Source: Lysobacter sp.
Lineage (GTDB): Bacteria; Pseudomonadota; Gammaproteobacteria; Xanthomonadales; Xanthomonadaceae
Assembly: GCA_027306995.1 (NCBI GenBank)
Contig: DAHUXS010000012.1
Location: 85,809-149,808, forward strand
Reading direction: 5' to 3'
Length of the DNA: 64,000 nt
Part shown: in pieces, positions 31,047-39,747 of the stretch
How positions within the stretch are numbered: the first letter of the stretch is position 1
Layout: each line of letters begins with the position of its first letter
The notes under the pieces: generated by a model
Told to the model about the DNA's origin: nothing
What the model saw: the letters and a program-made list of their open reading frames with translations, nothing else
Database searches by the model: none
Position numbers and translations under genes: made by a program

Positions 31047-32971
31047 GCATGGCGGCCGCACTCGATGCCACCACCCGGCGATGGCTGTACGCGACAACCG
31101 CGTTGCTGTTGTTGCCCCTATTGCTGCAACTGCAGCCGATGGTCGGGGTCGCGGTCGGTGCGGTCGCCTTGCTGAGCATGGCGCTGTCGACGCGTGGCCG
31201 GCTGCCCGCGTTGCTGAAGATCGCATTGGCGCTGACGCTTGCGATCGCGGTGTTCTCGGTCTACCGGCAGATCGGGCGCGATACCGGCTGCGCCCTGCTG
31301 GCGATGATGCTGGCGCTCAAGCCGACCGAAACCGCCAACGTGCGCGATGCCCGCAGCCTGCTCGGCTATGGCCTGTTCGCGCCGTTCGCCACCTACCTGC
31401 TCGACCAGGGACCGCTGTCGTTGATCCTCGGCGCCCTCGCGGTCGCCGCGGCATTGACGACGCTGTTGCGGCTCGCCGATCTCGACTCTGGTATCGATCT
31501 GGTCAACTGGTCGCCGCTCGATTCGTTGCGCGCCGCCGGCAAATTGCTGTTGCTGGCGTTGCCGTTGGTATTGGCTGCGTTCTGGCTGTTCCCGCGACTT
31601 GCGTCACCGCTGTGGGGATTGCCGGATCGCGCCATCTCCAAGCCCGGCCTGAGCGAATCGATGACGCCCGATCGCTGGATGGATGCGTTGAACGACGACA
31701 CTCCGGCGATGCGCGCCCATTTCGACGGAGCGGCGCCGCGTCCGCAGGAGATGTACTGGCGGGCGATGACCTTGAGCGATTTCGACGGTCGCACCTGGAC
31801 GCCTGCGCCCGCATCGAGCATCGGCACGCCGAAGCTGACGCTCGCGCCGGTGCGTTGGCGCTACACGCTGGACGTCGAACCCAGCGACCAGCGCTTGCTG
31901 GCGACACTCGAATTCACCACTGCGCAACCCGACGGCGCGCAATCGGGCCGCGATGCCAGCCTGCGCGCAATCGCGCCCTTGAGCGGTCTCACGCGTTGGC
32001 AGTTGCAGGCGGCACCGGTCGTGAACTTCGATCCGGTGCTCGACGCCAGGGAGCGCCACGCCAACCTCGTCCTGCCCGATCGCAACCCGCGCACGCTGGC
32101 GCTGGGCCGGCAATGGCGCGGCGAAGCCGGCGGCAACGACATCGCGATCATCGAACGCGCATTGGCGATGATCCACAAGGACTTCGCCTATTCGCTGAGC
32201 GTGCCCGAACCCGGGCGCGACTGGATCGACGACTTCCTGTTCCAGGGCCGCACCGGCTATTGCCAGCAGTTCAGCAGTGCATTCGTGGTGCTGATGCGCG
32301 GCGCCGGCATTCCCGCGCGCGTGGTGATCGGTTATGCCGGCGGTTATCACAACCCGGTCGGCGACTATTGGGTGGTCCGCAATTCCGACGCCCACGCCTG
32401 GACCGAAGTGTGGCTGGCCGGACGCGGCTGGACCCGCGTCGACCCCACCGCGGCAGTCGCGCCCGAACGCGTCTACGACACGATCGCCGACCGCATGCCG
32501 GGCCGCACGTTCGGCGGCCTGATCGACGGGCGTCCAATCTGGAATTTCGGCGACAACCTGCGTCGCGGCTGGAACGATTTCGTACTCGGCTTCAACGCCG
32601 ATCGTCAGGCCACGATGCTGAAACGCTTCGGCATCGAACGCCTGTCGCCCTCGACGCTGATCGCACTGTTCGCCATCGCTGCGGGCATCGCTCTGGCAAT
32701 CGCGGCGTGGTGGCTGGCGCGGGGCGAACGGGTGCGCGATCCCTTGCTGCGCGCATGGCGCGGTCTGGATCGTCGTTACGCGAAACTCGGACTTGCACGC
32801 GAACCGCACGAGACGGCGCGCGACTGGCTGGAACGCGTGCGAGCGGTTCGCCCGCACTCTGCAGAGGAACTGTCAGCGCTGATCGATCGCTTCAATGCGC
32901 TGCGTTATGCAACGGATGATGGCAGAGAACGCAAGGCGCTGATCCGCGCGCTGCGCTCGCACCGGACTTGA
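31043..32971 (+). CDS. tgpA: TgpA-like transglutaminase membrane protein (DUF3488)
   Basis: From GTG 31043 (GGAG nine bases upstream, overlapping the DUF58 stop) the protein has 642 residues. It has five to six N-terminal membrane helices (DUF3488), a periplasmic transglutaminase core with Cys in GRTGYCQQFSSAFVV, His in SDAHAWTEVW and Asp in RVDPTAAV, then one membrane helix and a DUF4129-like cytoplasmic tail. The layout matches Pseudomonas TgpA, an essential-in-some-strains protein of unknown substrate. ATG 31049 is an alternative start. Confidence 0.88.
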   Translation: MSMAAALDATTRRWLYATTALLLLPLLLQLQPMVGVAVGAVALLSMALSTRGRLPALLKIALALTLAIAVFSVYRQIGRDTGCALLAMMLALKPTETANVRDARSLLGYGLFAPFATYLLDQGPLSLILGALAVAAALTTLLRLADLDSGIDLVNWSPLDSLRAAGKLLLLALPLVLAAFWLFPRLASPLWGLPDRAISKPGLSESMTPDRWMDALNDDTPAMRAHFDGAAPRPQEMYWRAMTLSDFDGRTWTPAPASSIGTPKLTLAPVRWRYTLDVEPSDQRLLATLEFTTAQPDGAQSGRDASLRAIAPLSGLTRWQLQAAPVVNFDPVLDARERHANLVLPDRNPRTLALGRQWRGEAGGNDIAIIERALAMIHKDFAYSLSVPEPGRDWIDDFLFQGRTGYCQQFSSAFVVLMRGAGIPARVVIGYAGGYHNPVGDYWVVRNSDAHAWTEVWLAGRGWTRVDPTAAVAPERVYDTIADRMPGRTFGGLIDGRPIWNFGDNLRRGWNDFVLGFNADRQATMLKRFGIERLSPSTLIALFAIAAGIALAIAAWWLARGERVRDPLLRAWRGLDRRYAKLGLAREPHETARDWLERVRAVRPHSAEELSALIDRFNALRYATDDGRERKALIRALRSHRT

Positions 32972-32972
32972 A

Positions 32973-33326
32973 TCAGCGTCCCGGCGTGCCGAAATGCCCC
33001 AACGGCGCGCCCGCGAGCAGGTGCAGGTGGATCTGGAACACCGTCTGCCCGGCGTCGCCGTTGCAGTTCATCACGATCCGGTAGCCCGACGTGTCGAAGC
33101 CCTCGCGCTTCGCATACGACGCTGCGGCAACGGCCAGCTTGCCGATGACGTCCGCGGCATCGGCCGGCACGTCGTTCAACGTGGCGAAATCGCGCTTGGG
33201 CACGAACAACACATGCACCGGCGCCTGCGGCGCGATGTCGCGGAACGCGATCATGTCGTCGTCCTCGTAGACGATGTCGGCGGGAATCTGCCGCTGCATG
33301 ATCTTGTGGAAGATGGTGTCCGACAT
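32973..33326 (-). CDS. HIT family protein (HinT-like) with altered HIT motif
   Basis: The 117-residue protein has the HinT N-terminus TIFHKIMQRQIPADIVYEDDDMIAFRDIAPQAPVHVLFVPKR. The HIT motif normally reads H-x-H-x-H-x-x; here it is VFQIHLHLL, so the first His is Gln while the central nucleophile and last His remain. HinT enzymes hydrolyse adenosine phosphoramidates. It converges with tgpA with one base between the stops. Confidence 0.88.
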   Translation of the reverse strand: MSDTIFHKIMQRQIPADIVYEDDDMIAFRDIAPQAPVHVLFVPKRDFATLNDVPADAADVIGKLAVAAASYAKREGFDTSGYRIVMNCNGDAGQTVFQIHLHLLAGAPLGHFGTPGR

Positions 33327-33331
33327 CGTCG

Positions 33332-33931
33332 TTACTCCTGGATTTCCGCGCGGCTGCCGAAGGCATGCGCCAAAGTGCCGCGATCAACGTATTCCAGCTC
33401 GCCGCCCAGCGGCAAGCCATGCGCGAGCCGGCTGGGCCGCACGCCATGCTTGCGGGCGATCTGAGCGAGATAGTGCGCGGTGGCGTCGCCTTCGACCGTC
33501 GGATTGGTGGCGATGATCAGTTCCTGCACCTCGCCTTCGCCGAGCCGATCCGCAAGCTGGTCGAGCCCGAGTTCGCGCGGACCGATGCCGTCGAGCGGAC
33601 TCAGGCGTCCCTGCAACACGAAATACAGGCCGCGATAGCCGGTCGCCTGTTCGATCGCGAGGCGATCCGCCGGCGATTCGATCGCGCACAGCTGCTGCGC
33701 ATCGCGCGATGCGCTGGCGCAGGTTGCGCACAGTTCGGTTTCGCTGAAATCACGACAACGCTTGCAATGGCCGATGCGTTCCACCGCCGCTGCCAGCGCC
33801 TCGGCCAGACGCGTGCCGCCTTCGCGGTCGCGTTCCAGCACGTGGTAGGCCATGCGTTGCGCGCTCTTCTGGCCCACGCCGGGCAGGATCCGCAGCGCGT
33901 CGATCAACTGTTCGAGCAATCCGCTACTCAA
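33332..33931 (-). CDS. recR: Recombination protein RecR
   Basis: The 199-residue protein has the helix-hairpin-helix start [24 protein letters not shown], a four-Cys zinc finger ([16 protein letters not shown]) and a Toprim domain with [18 protein letters not shown]. It acts with RecO in gap repair. It is 16 bases downstream of ybaB in the dnaX-ybaB-recR order. Confidence 0.96.
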   Translation of the reverse strand: MSSGLLEQLIDALRILPGVGQKSAQRMAYHVLERDREGGTRLAEALAAAVERIGHCKRCRDFSETELCATCASASRDAQQLCAIESPADRLAIEQATGYRGLYFVLQGRLSPLDGIGPRELGLDQLADRLGEGEVQELIIATNPTVEGDATAHYLAQIARKHGVRPSRLAHGLPLGGELEYVDRGTLAHAFGSRAEIQE

Positions 33932-33947
33932 GGATCAATCGACCGAA

Positions 33948-34274
33948 TCAACCGAAGCCCGGCAGGCTCATGCCCGGAGGCAGCGGCAGGCCGGTCGCCG
34001 CGGCGCTCATCTTCTCGCGCGCGACTTCATTCGCCTTGTTCACCGCATCGTTGATCGCCGCAGCGATCAGGTCTTCCGCCATTTCGTGGTCGGCCAGCGC
34101 CGAAGCATCGATGCGCACCTTGCGGCACTCCATCTTGCCGGTCATCGTCACGCTGACCATGCCGCCGCCGGCGTTGCCGACCACTTCGATCGTGGCCAGC
34201 TCATCCTGCGCACGCTGCATGCCCTCCTGCATCTTCTGGGCTTGTTGCATCAATTGGGCAAGATTGCCGCGCAT
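33948..34274 (-). CDS. ybaB: YbaB/EbfC nucleoid-associated protein
   Basis: The 108-residue protein starts MRGNLAQLMQQAQKMQEGMQRAQDEL and has GMVSVTMTGKMECRKVRID, the YbaB pattern. It binds DNA as a dimer of tweezers shape. It lies three bases after the dnaX stop. Confidence 0.93.
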   Translation of the reverse strand: MRGNLAQLMQQAQKMQEGMQRAQDELATIEVVGNAGGGMVSVTMTGKMECRKVRIDASALADHEMAEDLIAAAINDAVNKANEVAREKMSAAATGLPLPPGMSLPGFG

Positions 34275-34277
34275 GGT

Positions 34278-36023
34278 TCACTCCTGGTCATCAAAAGGTC
34301 GAATGGAATCGGGCACCACGCGGGCGCCACGCGCCACCAGTTTCTGCACGTCGGGATCGCCCATGAAGGCGTCTTCGGCGGCCTGCTGGCGCGCATCGCG
34401 TTCACGCGAATTGCGCTGGTGCAGCGAATCGGCCGGCGCACTGCCCTGCACGATCTCGATCTGCAGGCGCGGCGCGTAACCGAGCTTGCCTGCAAGCTGC
34501 TCGGCCAACTGGTTCAGCATCTGCGGGCGATTGAAATGATCCTGGTCCGGGGACAGTCCGAGCACGATCTGCTCGCCCTGGTGGCGCAACAACACGGCGT
34601 GGGCAGCCATTTCGCGCACTGCGCCGCGCAATGCTGCGGATGCGACGAAATCCGGCCAATCCTGCGGCTGCATCGCCACCTGCCCCGAAGGCGCCGCCAC
34701 ATCCGCGGGCGGTGCCGGTTCGATGCTGGCCGTGCGTTGCGGCGGTGGAGGCGCCGCTTCCCGCACCGGAGCCGGCGTCGGAGTGCGTAGGGGTGGTGGC
34801 GGATTCGTCATCGATTCGCGCAAAGCCGCGCGTGCCGCCTCCGCACCCGTGGGCGATCCACTACGCGGCGATGCGGCGGGCGAAGCTGCGGCAGGCGCCG
34901 CTGCATTCGGCGGGCTTGCCATCGGTGTTGACGCTTGCACAGCCTGTCCAGGACGGAACGCCAGCATCCGCAACAGCGTCATCTCGAAGCCGGCGCGCGG
35001 ACTCGGCGCATAGGCGAGATCGCGGCGTCCGTTCAATGCCATCTGGTACCACAGCTGCACGAGTTCGGGCCGCGTCGCGGTCGCCAGCGCCTCGACATCG
35101 ACGCCATCGGCGGCGACTTCCGCCTTCGGCACCAGCTGGCGCACCTGCACGCGATGCAAGGCATCGGCCAACGCGTCCAGCACATGCGACCAGTCCGGCG
35201 AGAATTCGGCCAGCGCGGCGGTTTCCGCCATCACCCGGTCACCGTCGTTCGCGGCCAGGGCATCCAGCAGCGCACCGATGCGGGCGCGATCGACGCTGCC
35301 GAGCATGGTGGCGACCGCGGCATCGCCCAGCTGGCTGCCGGTATAGGCGATCGCCTGATCAAGCAACGACAGGCCATCGCGCAGGCTGCCGTCGGCGGCC
35401 TTGCTCAACTGGCGGATCGCGCCGTCCTCGAACGCGATCTCTTCCGCCGCGAGGATCTTGCGCATCTGGCCGTCGATCTGCTGCAGGTCGAGGCGCTTGA
35501 GGTTGAACTGCAGGCAGCGCGACAGCACCGTGACCGGCAGCTTTTGAGGATCAGTGGTCGCGAGCAGGAACTTCACGTGGCCCGGCGGCTCTTCCAGCGT
35601 CTTCAACAAGGCGTTGAAGGCCGACTTCGAGAGCATGTGCACTGCGTCGATCAGGTAGACCTTCACCCGACCGCGCGACGGCATGTATTGGGCGTTGTCG
35701 ATCAACTCGCGGACGTCATCGACGCCGGTGTTCGAGGCGGCGTCGATTTCCAGCAGGTCGATGTAGCGGCCGGCGTCGATGTCGCGGCAAGTCGCGCATT
35801 CACCACAGGGTTCGGCCGAGCTGCCCTGCTCGCAATTCAGCGACTTGGCGAAGATGCGCGCGATCGTGGTCTTGCCGACCCCGCGGGTCCCGGTGAACAG
35901 GAAGGCGTGGTGGACCCGGCCGGTATCCAGGGCATTGGTGAGCGCGCGCACCACGTGTTCCTGCCCCACCAGCTCCGAGAACCGCTTGGGGCGCCATTTG
36001 CGCGCAAGGACGAGATAGCTCAT
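34278..36023 (-). CDS. dnaX: DNA polymerase III subunit gamma/tau
   Basis: From ATG 36023 (MSYLVLARKWRPKRFSELVGQ) the protein has 581 residues. Walker A is GTRGVGKTT, followed by a four-Cys zinc module ending CGECATC, VYLIDAVHMLSKSAFNALLKTLEEPP and SRCLQFNLKR. A long Ala/Pro-rich linker then joins the tau-specific C-terminal part. It is the ATPase of the clamp loader. In VYLIDAVHML the usual DEVHM Walker B Glu is replaced by Ala, which is unusual and worth confirming. I saw no A-rich slippery site for making the short gamma form. Confidence 0.94.
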   Translation of the reverse strand: MSYLVLARKWRPKRFSELVGQEHVVRALTNALDTGRVHHAFLFTGTRGVGKTTIARIFAKSLNCEQGSSAEPCGECATCRDIDAGRYIDLLEIDAASNTGVDDVRELIDNAQYMPSRGRVKVYLIDAVHMLSKSAFNALLKTLEEPPGHVKFLLATTDPQKLPVTVLSRCLQFNLKRLDLQQIDGQMRKILAAEEIAFEDGAIRQLSKAADGSLRDGLSLLDQAIAYTGSQLGDAAVATMLGSVDRARIGALLDALAANDGDRVMAETAALAEFSPDWSHVLDALADALHRVQVRQLVPKAEVAADGVDVEALATATRPELVQLWYQMALNGRRDLAYAPSPRAGFEMTLLRMLAFRPGQAVQASTPMASPPNAAAPAAASPAASPRSGSPTGAEAARAALRESMTNPPPPLRTPTPAPVREAAPPPPQRTASIEPAPPADVAAPSGQVAMQPQDWPDFVASAALRGAVREMAAHAVLLRHQGEQIVLGLSPDQDHFNRPQMLNQLAEQLAGKLGYAPRLQIEIVQGSAPADSLHQRNSRERDARQQAAEDAFMGDPDVQKLVARGARVVPDSIRPFDDQE

Positions 36024-36077
36024 CGGGTGATTTTGCCACGAGCCGCGCCCGGAACCGTGACGCCCCCCATCCGCGTT

Positions 36078-36106
36078 TTGCCTGGCCTGTCCCCTGCAGG
36101 TACAAT
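36078..36106 (+). promoter_or_regulatory. Promoter of tRNA-Ser(GGA)
   Basis: TTGCCT (36078-36083) and TACAAT (36101-36106) are 17 bases apart, 14 bases upstream of the tRNA 5' end, on the plus strand and divergent from dnaX. Confidence 0.75.
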
Positions 36107-36119
36107 GGCGGGCTAGCAC

Positions 36120-36212
36120 GGAGAGGTGTCCGAGTGGTTGAAGGAGCACGCCTGGAAAGTGTGTAAGCGTCTAAACCGCGCTTCGGGGGTTCGAATCCCC
36201 CTCTCTCCGCCA
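36120..36212 (+). tRNA. tRNA-Ser(GGA)
   Basis: A 93-base class II tRNA with encoded CCA. Acceptor strands GGAGAGG and CCTCTCC pair fully, the anticodon loop CTGGAAA gives GGA, and a long variable arm is present. The downstream terminator and upstream promoter make it a single-gene unit. Confidence 0.96.
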
Positions 36213-36223
36213 GATTGCACGAG

Positions 36224-36248
36224 AGCCCCGGCCAGCCGGGGCTTTTTT
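36224..36248 (+). terminator. Intrinsic terminator after tRNA-Ser(GGA)
   Basis: An eight-pair stem (AGCCCCGG/CCGGGGCT) with a four-base loop is followed by five T residues. Confidence 0.9.
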
Positions 36249-36297
36249 GTAGCAAAATTGCAACTTTCGCCGTTCCGGCCAGCGAGGCGCACGCCCC

Positions 36298-36924
36298 ATG
36301 TTTTCACTGCAGACGATCTTTGGTTCCGGCAAGCAGTTCTTCGATTTGCTGGACGAGGCGGCGGACGCCGCGCATGAAAGCACCAAGGCGCTCTACCAGA
36401 TGCTGAAGGATCCGGCCCACAACCCCGCGCTGGATGCCTTCAAACTGGCCCGCCAGCGCGAGCGCGTCGCCTCCGACAAGATCAACCACGCGCTGGTCGA
36501 CAGCTTCATCACCCCGATCGAACGCGAGGACATCGAGTCGCTGGGCTCGGCGCTGTACAAGATCCCGAAACAGGTCGAGCGCTTCGCCGACCGTTACGCG
36601 CTGGCCAGCCACCGCCTCGGCGGCATCGATTTCGCGCCGCGCGCGGCCATGCTGGAACAGGCCGCCGGCGTCGTCGTGCAAATGGTGCAAGGACTGCACC
36701 ACATGAACCTCGAGGAGATGAGCAAGCTCAACGAGCGCCTGCGCGTCCTCGAGGCCGAAGCCGACCGCCTGATCCTCGAACTCCACCGCGACATCTATTC
36801 CGGCCGCCTCGATGCCGGCGAAATGTTCCTGCTCAAGGAATTCTTCGAGATCCTCGAGAAGGCGATCGACCGCTGCCGCGAAGCCGGCGTGGTCGCCTAC
36901 CAGATCGTGCTGAAGAACTCCTGA
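36298..36924 (+). CDS. DUF47 (PhoU-like) phosphate transport accessory protein
   Basis: The 208-residue all-helical protein starts MFSLQTIFGSGKQFFDLLDEAADAAHES and belongs to the DUF47/PhoU-related family that accompanies Pit transporters. Its likely role is to modulate the transporter encoded 10 bases downstream. No Pho-box-like repeat is seen upstream, suggesting constitutive expression. Confidence 0.88.
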   Translation: MFSLQTIFGSGKQFFDLLDEAADAAHESTKALYQMLKDPAHNPALDAFKLARQRERVASDKINHALVDSFITPIEREDIESLGSALYKIPKQVERFADRYALASHRLGGIDFAPRAAMLEQAAGVVVQMVQGLHHMNLEEMSKLNERLRVLEAEADRLILELHRDIYSGRLDAGEMFLLKEFFEILEKAIDRCREAGVVAYQIVLKNS

Positions 36925-36934
36925 GACCGCCGCC

Positions 36935-38059
36935 ATGCTGGCTCTTCTGTTGCTGGTGATCGTCGCCGCGCTGGTGTTCGAGTTCATCAACGGCTTCCAC
37001 GACACCGCCAATTCGATCGCGACCGTGGTCGCGACCAAGGTGCTGACGCCCGGCAAGGCGGTGATGCTGGCCGCGGCGATGAACCTGGTCGGTGCGTTCT
37101 TCGGCACCGCGGTCGCCAAGACCATCTCGTCCGGCCTGATCGACACTCATGTCGCGCAAGTCACCTCGCAGGTGATCCTGTGCGCGCTGCTCGGCGGCAT
37201 CAGCTGGAACCTGATCACCTGGTGGCTGGGCCTGCCGTCGTCGTCGTCGCACACGCTGATCGGCGGACTCTGCGGCGCGGTGCTCGCCTCCTCGCACGGC
37301 AACTGGCACGCGCTGATCTGGTCGCACCCAGGCGACGGCGGCTGGACCACCAACAAGGGCATCCTGTGGAAGGTGCTGGTGCCGATGGTGTCGTCGCCGA
37401 TCGCCGGCTTCACGCTGGGCGTGCTGATCCTCGCCCTGCTCTACGCCATCATTGCCGGCCTCCATCGCGCCGGCGGCCCACTCGCGCGCATCGCCCGCCC
37501 GCGCTGGGTCAATGCCTTTTTCGGCAAAGCGCAAGTCGTCTCCGCCGCCTACATGGGTTTCGCCCACGGCAGCAACGATGCGCAAAAAACCATGGGCATC
37601 ATCGCGCTGGCGCTGTTCGGCGCGCAGGCGGCCGGCACGCTCGACGGACTGCCGGCGTGGCTGTCGTTCCTGCATCCGTCCAGCGGCGACAATTCGCATA
37701 TCGACACCTGGATCATCGCGACCTGCGCACTGGTGATGGCGGTCGGCACCGCGACCGGCGGCTGGCGCATCATCAAGACGCTTGGCCACAAGATGGTGAA
37801 ACTGCAGCCGATCGACGGCTTCGCCGCGGAAACCGCGTCCGCCACCATCCTGCTTACCGCCGCGCATTTCGGCATGCCGGTGTCGACCACGCACAGCATC
37901 TCCACCGCGATCATGGGCGTCGGCTTCGGCAAGAACCCGCGCGCACTGCGATTGACGGTGATCGAACGCATCGTCTGGGCATGGATCCTCACCATTCCCG
38001 CCGCAGGCGCGATGTCGTGGGCCTTGTTCCGCATCGCCGAGGGATTCGGCTGGACCTGA
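36935..38059 (+). CDS. pit: Low-affinity inorganic phosphate transporter (PiT family)
   Basis: The 374-residue protein is almost all membrane helices and has both PiT signatures: FINGFHDTANSIATVVATKVL near residues 15-35 and GFAHGSNDAQKTMGI in the second half. It couples phosphate uptake to protons, usually as a metal-phosphate complex. It is cotranscribed with the DUF47 gene. The possible 4.5S RNA promoter lies at its 3' end. Confidence 0.93.
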   Translation: MLALLLLVIVAALVFEFINGFHDTANSIATVVATKVLTPGKAVMLAAAMNLVGAFFGTAVAKTISSGLIDTHVAQVTSQVILCALLGGISWNLITWWLGLPSSSSHTLIGGLCGAVLASSHGNWHALIWSHPGDGGWTTNKGILWKVLVPMVSSPIAGFTLGVLILALLYAIIAGLHRAGGPLARIARPRWVNAFFGKAQVVSAAYMGFAHGSNDAQKTMGIIALALFGAQAAGTLDGLPAWLSFLHPSSGDNSHIDTWIIATCALVMAVGTATGGWRIIKTLGHKMVKLQPIDGFAAETASATILLTAAHFGMPVSTTHSISTAIMGVGFGKNPRALRLTVIERIVWAWILTIPAAGAMSWALFRIAEGFGWT

Positions 38060-38114
38060 TCATCTGTTAGACTGCGCGCCGCGGAATCGCTTTCCGCTTG
38101 GCGCAAGCCTCTAT

Positions 38115-38226
38115 GGCGGCCCCGTCGGCCCCTCGCGACGCTAGTTCGAAAACCCCGCCAGGGCCGGAAGGCAGCAACGGTATTGAATGACGCGTGCGCC
38201 GAGGATCGTTGGCGGGGCCGTCACCC
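38115..38226 (+). ncRNA. ffs: 4.5S RNA of the signal recognition particle
   Basis: The sequence folds as a long hairpin (GGCGGCCCCG at 38116 pairs with the GGGGCCGTC end) and contains the invariant SRP core GGGCCGGAAGGCAGCAACGG in the apical part, then GACGCGTGCGCCGAGGAT, as in E. coli 4.5S RNA. It binds Ffh and FtsY. A TAGACT-like -10 near 38068-38073 could be the promoter, giving a 5' leader trimmed by RNase P. Exact ends are approximate. Confidence 0.93.
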
Positions 38227-38240
38227 TTTCTCGGATTTGA

Positions 38241-38996
38241 TCAGGCGCGTTCGATCAGCCGCGGCGCCGGCAGCGCGATCACTTCTCCGGGTTCCGCGAC
38301 GCGTGCGCCTTGTTCGCGCATGACCTGCGCTTCCTGCGGCGAGCCATAGTGGTAGAGGATGCAGCGCGCACGCGTTTCCGCATCGTATTCGCGCAGGAAA
38401 TCATCGAAGCCGGTATGCGATGGATTGCCGTGCAGCCCGCAATCGTGGGCGATCACTTCGCCGGCATCCGCGACCACGCGCAGCACTTCCGGGATCGGCC
38501 GGGTGTCGCCGGTCCACACCACGCTGCCGGGCAGGCGCAAGCCATAGGCCGATTTCGGCCAGTGATGGCGCACCGCGAATGTTTCCAGATGCTGGCCTTC
38601 GTGCCAGAAACGGTCACCGACGGGAACCAGCTGGAAGGCTTCCCAGAAATTCACGCCGCCTTCGGCCAGCACGTTGGGGTAATCGCCGACGCGCTGGTGC
38701 AGCAACGGCACCACGCTGGCCGGGCAATACACGCGCACGCCGCCGCGCAGCGCTTCATCGAACCACGCGCCGACGAACAGCCGCTCAAAACCGCCGACGT
38801 GGTCGAGATGGGTATGGGTGATATACAGCGCCTTCGGATATTCGCCGTAGGTATCGAGATAGTGATCGAGTCCTTCGGTACCGCAGTCGATGGTCAGCCA
38901 TGGCCGGCCATCGCGCTCGATCGTCGCCATCGCCGAACCGAGTCGACCCGCCGCCGATGCATTGCCGACACCATGGAAACGCAGCGACCACTTCAT
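38241..38996 (-). CDS. Metallo-beta-lactamase fold hydrolase
   Basis: From ATG 38996 (AAGGGG seven bases upstream) the protein has 251 residues with the metal motif THTHLDHVGG, VVWTGDTRPIPEVL and HDCGLHGNPSHTGFDD, all MBL-fold features near RNase Z and phosphodiesterase subgroups. The reaction is unknown. Its ATG overlaps the kdkA stop (ATGA), so it may serve in the same pathway, or be just a downstream passenger. Confidence 0.82.
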   Translation of the reverse strand: MKWSLRFHGVGNASAAGRLGSAMATIERDGRPWLTIDCGTEGLDHYLDTYGEYPKALYITHTHLDHVGGFERLFVGAWFDEALRGGVRVYCPASVVPLLHQRVGDYPNVLAEGGVNFWEAFQLVPVGDRFWHEGQHLETFAVRHHWPKSAYGLRLPGSVVWTGDTRPIPEVLRVVADAGEVIAHDCGLHGNPSHTGFDDFLREYDAETRARCILYHYGSPQEAQVMREQGARVAEPGEVIALPAPRLIERA

Positions 38997-39727
38997 TTCC
39001 ATTCCCCTTGCGCACGATAGCCGGCATGCAGCGCGCCGATCACGCGTTGCTGGTATTGCGGTGATTGCCCTGCACCGACCTTGCGGATCGAACGCTCCAG
39101 CCGCAACAGATTGGCCTGCGCGCGCCGACGATCCAGCCTCGCATGCAAGTGGCTCTTGTCGAAATCGATCAGCCACGATTTCCCGGCCGCATCGAACAGG
39201 ATGTTGTGGGCGTTGAGGTCACCGTGCTCGAGGCCTGCGTCGTGGAAGCGCGCGATCATCGCGCCGGCATCGTGCCAGCCGCTTTCGTTGTCCGCTCCGG
39301 AAGAAAGTTCCGACGCCATGGTGTGCGCCTCGGGGATCTTCGCGATGATGATCGCCGCGCGATAGGTCGCGCCATCGCGCCACCATGCCGCCGCGATCGG
39401 TGCCGGCACCGGCAATCCACGCACCTGCAATGCTTCCAGCAGATGCAACTCAGCGATGCTGCGCACGCGATCTTCGCCGCCCCACAGGTAACGATCCTGG
39501 CTCAATCTCGCCATCGCGCCGCCGCGACGGTAATGGCGCAGCACGCCGTCGCCGAATGGACCATGGACGAACCACGCGCTGCCGCGACCGCCGGATTGCA
39601 CCGGCTGCGCTGCTAATTCGACCGATGCAGGATCGAACCACCATGCCTGCGGCGCGGACATGCCGACCGTGCCCAGCATCGCCGGGGTGTTGCCTGCAGC
39701 CATGGTAGTTTGATGCGCCATCGTCAT
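38993..39727 (-). CDS. kdkA: 3-deoxy-D-manno-octulosonic acid (KDO) kinase
   Basis: The 244-residue protein is a small kinase-fold enzyme of the KdkA family: catalytic loop HGDLNAHNILFD and metal-binding LIDFDKS, with the N-terminal GPFGDGVLRHYRRGG segment. KdkA phosphorylates KDO on lipid A, replacing the second KDO in some lipopolysaccharides. The ATG at 39727 is the first of several Met codons, so the true start may be later (for example MSAPQAWWFD). The divergent GT9 gene also acts on lipopolysaccharide core. Confidence 0.88.
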   Translation of the reverse strand: MTMAHQTTMAAGNTPAMLGTVGMSAPQAWWFDPASVELAAQPVQSGGRGSAWFVHGPFGDGVLRHYRRGGAMARLSQDRYLWGGEDRVRSIAELHLLEALQVRGLPVPAPIAAAWWRDGATYRAAIIIAKIPEAHTMASELSSGADNESGWHDAGAMIARFHDAGLEHGDLNAHNILFDAAGKSWLIDFDKSHLHARLDRRRAQANLLRLERSIRKVGAGQSPQYQQRVIGALHAGYRAQGEWK

Positions 39728-39747
39728 GCCGCGAGTCTAGCAACGTC

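Noticed and set aside
28753..31179. Long minus-strand open frame opposite the MoxR/DUF58 genes
   Set aside because: Antisense shadow with low-complexity Arg/Ala/Pro sequence; the plus-strand genes carry full motifs and stop-start overlaps.
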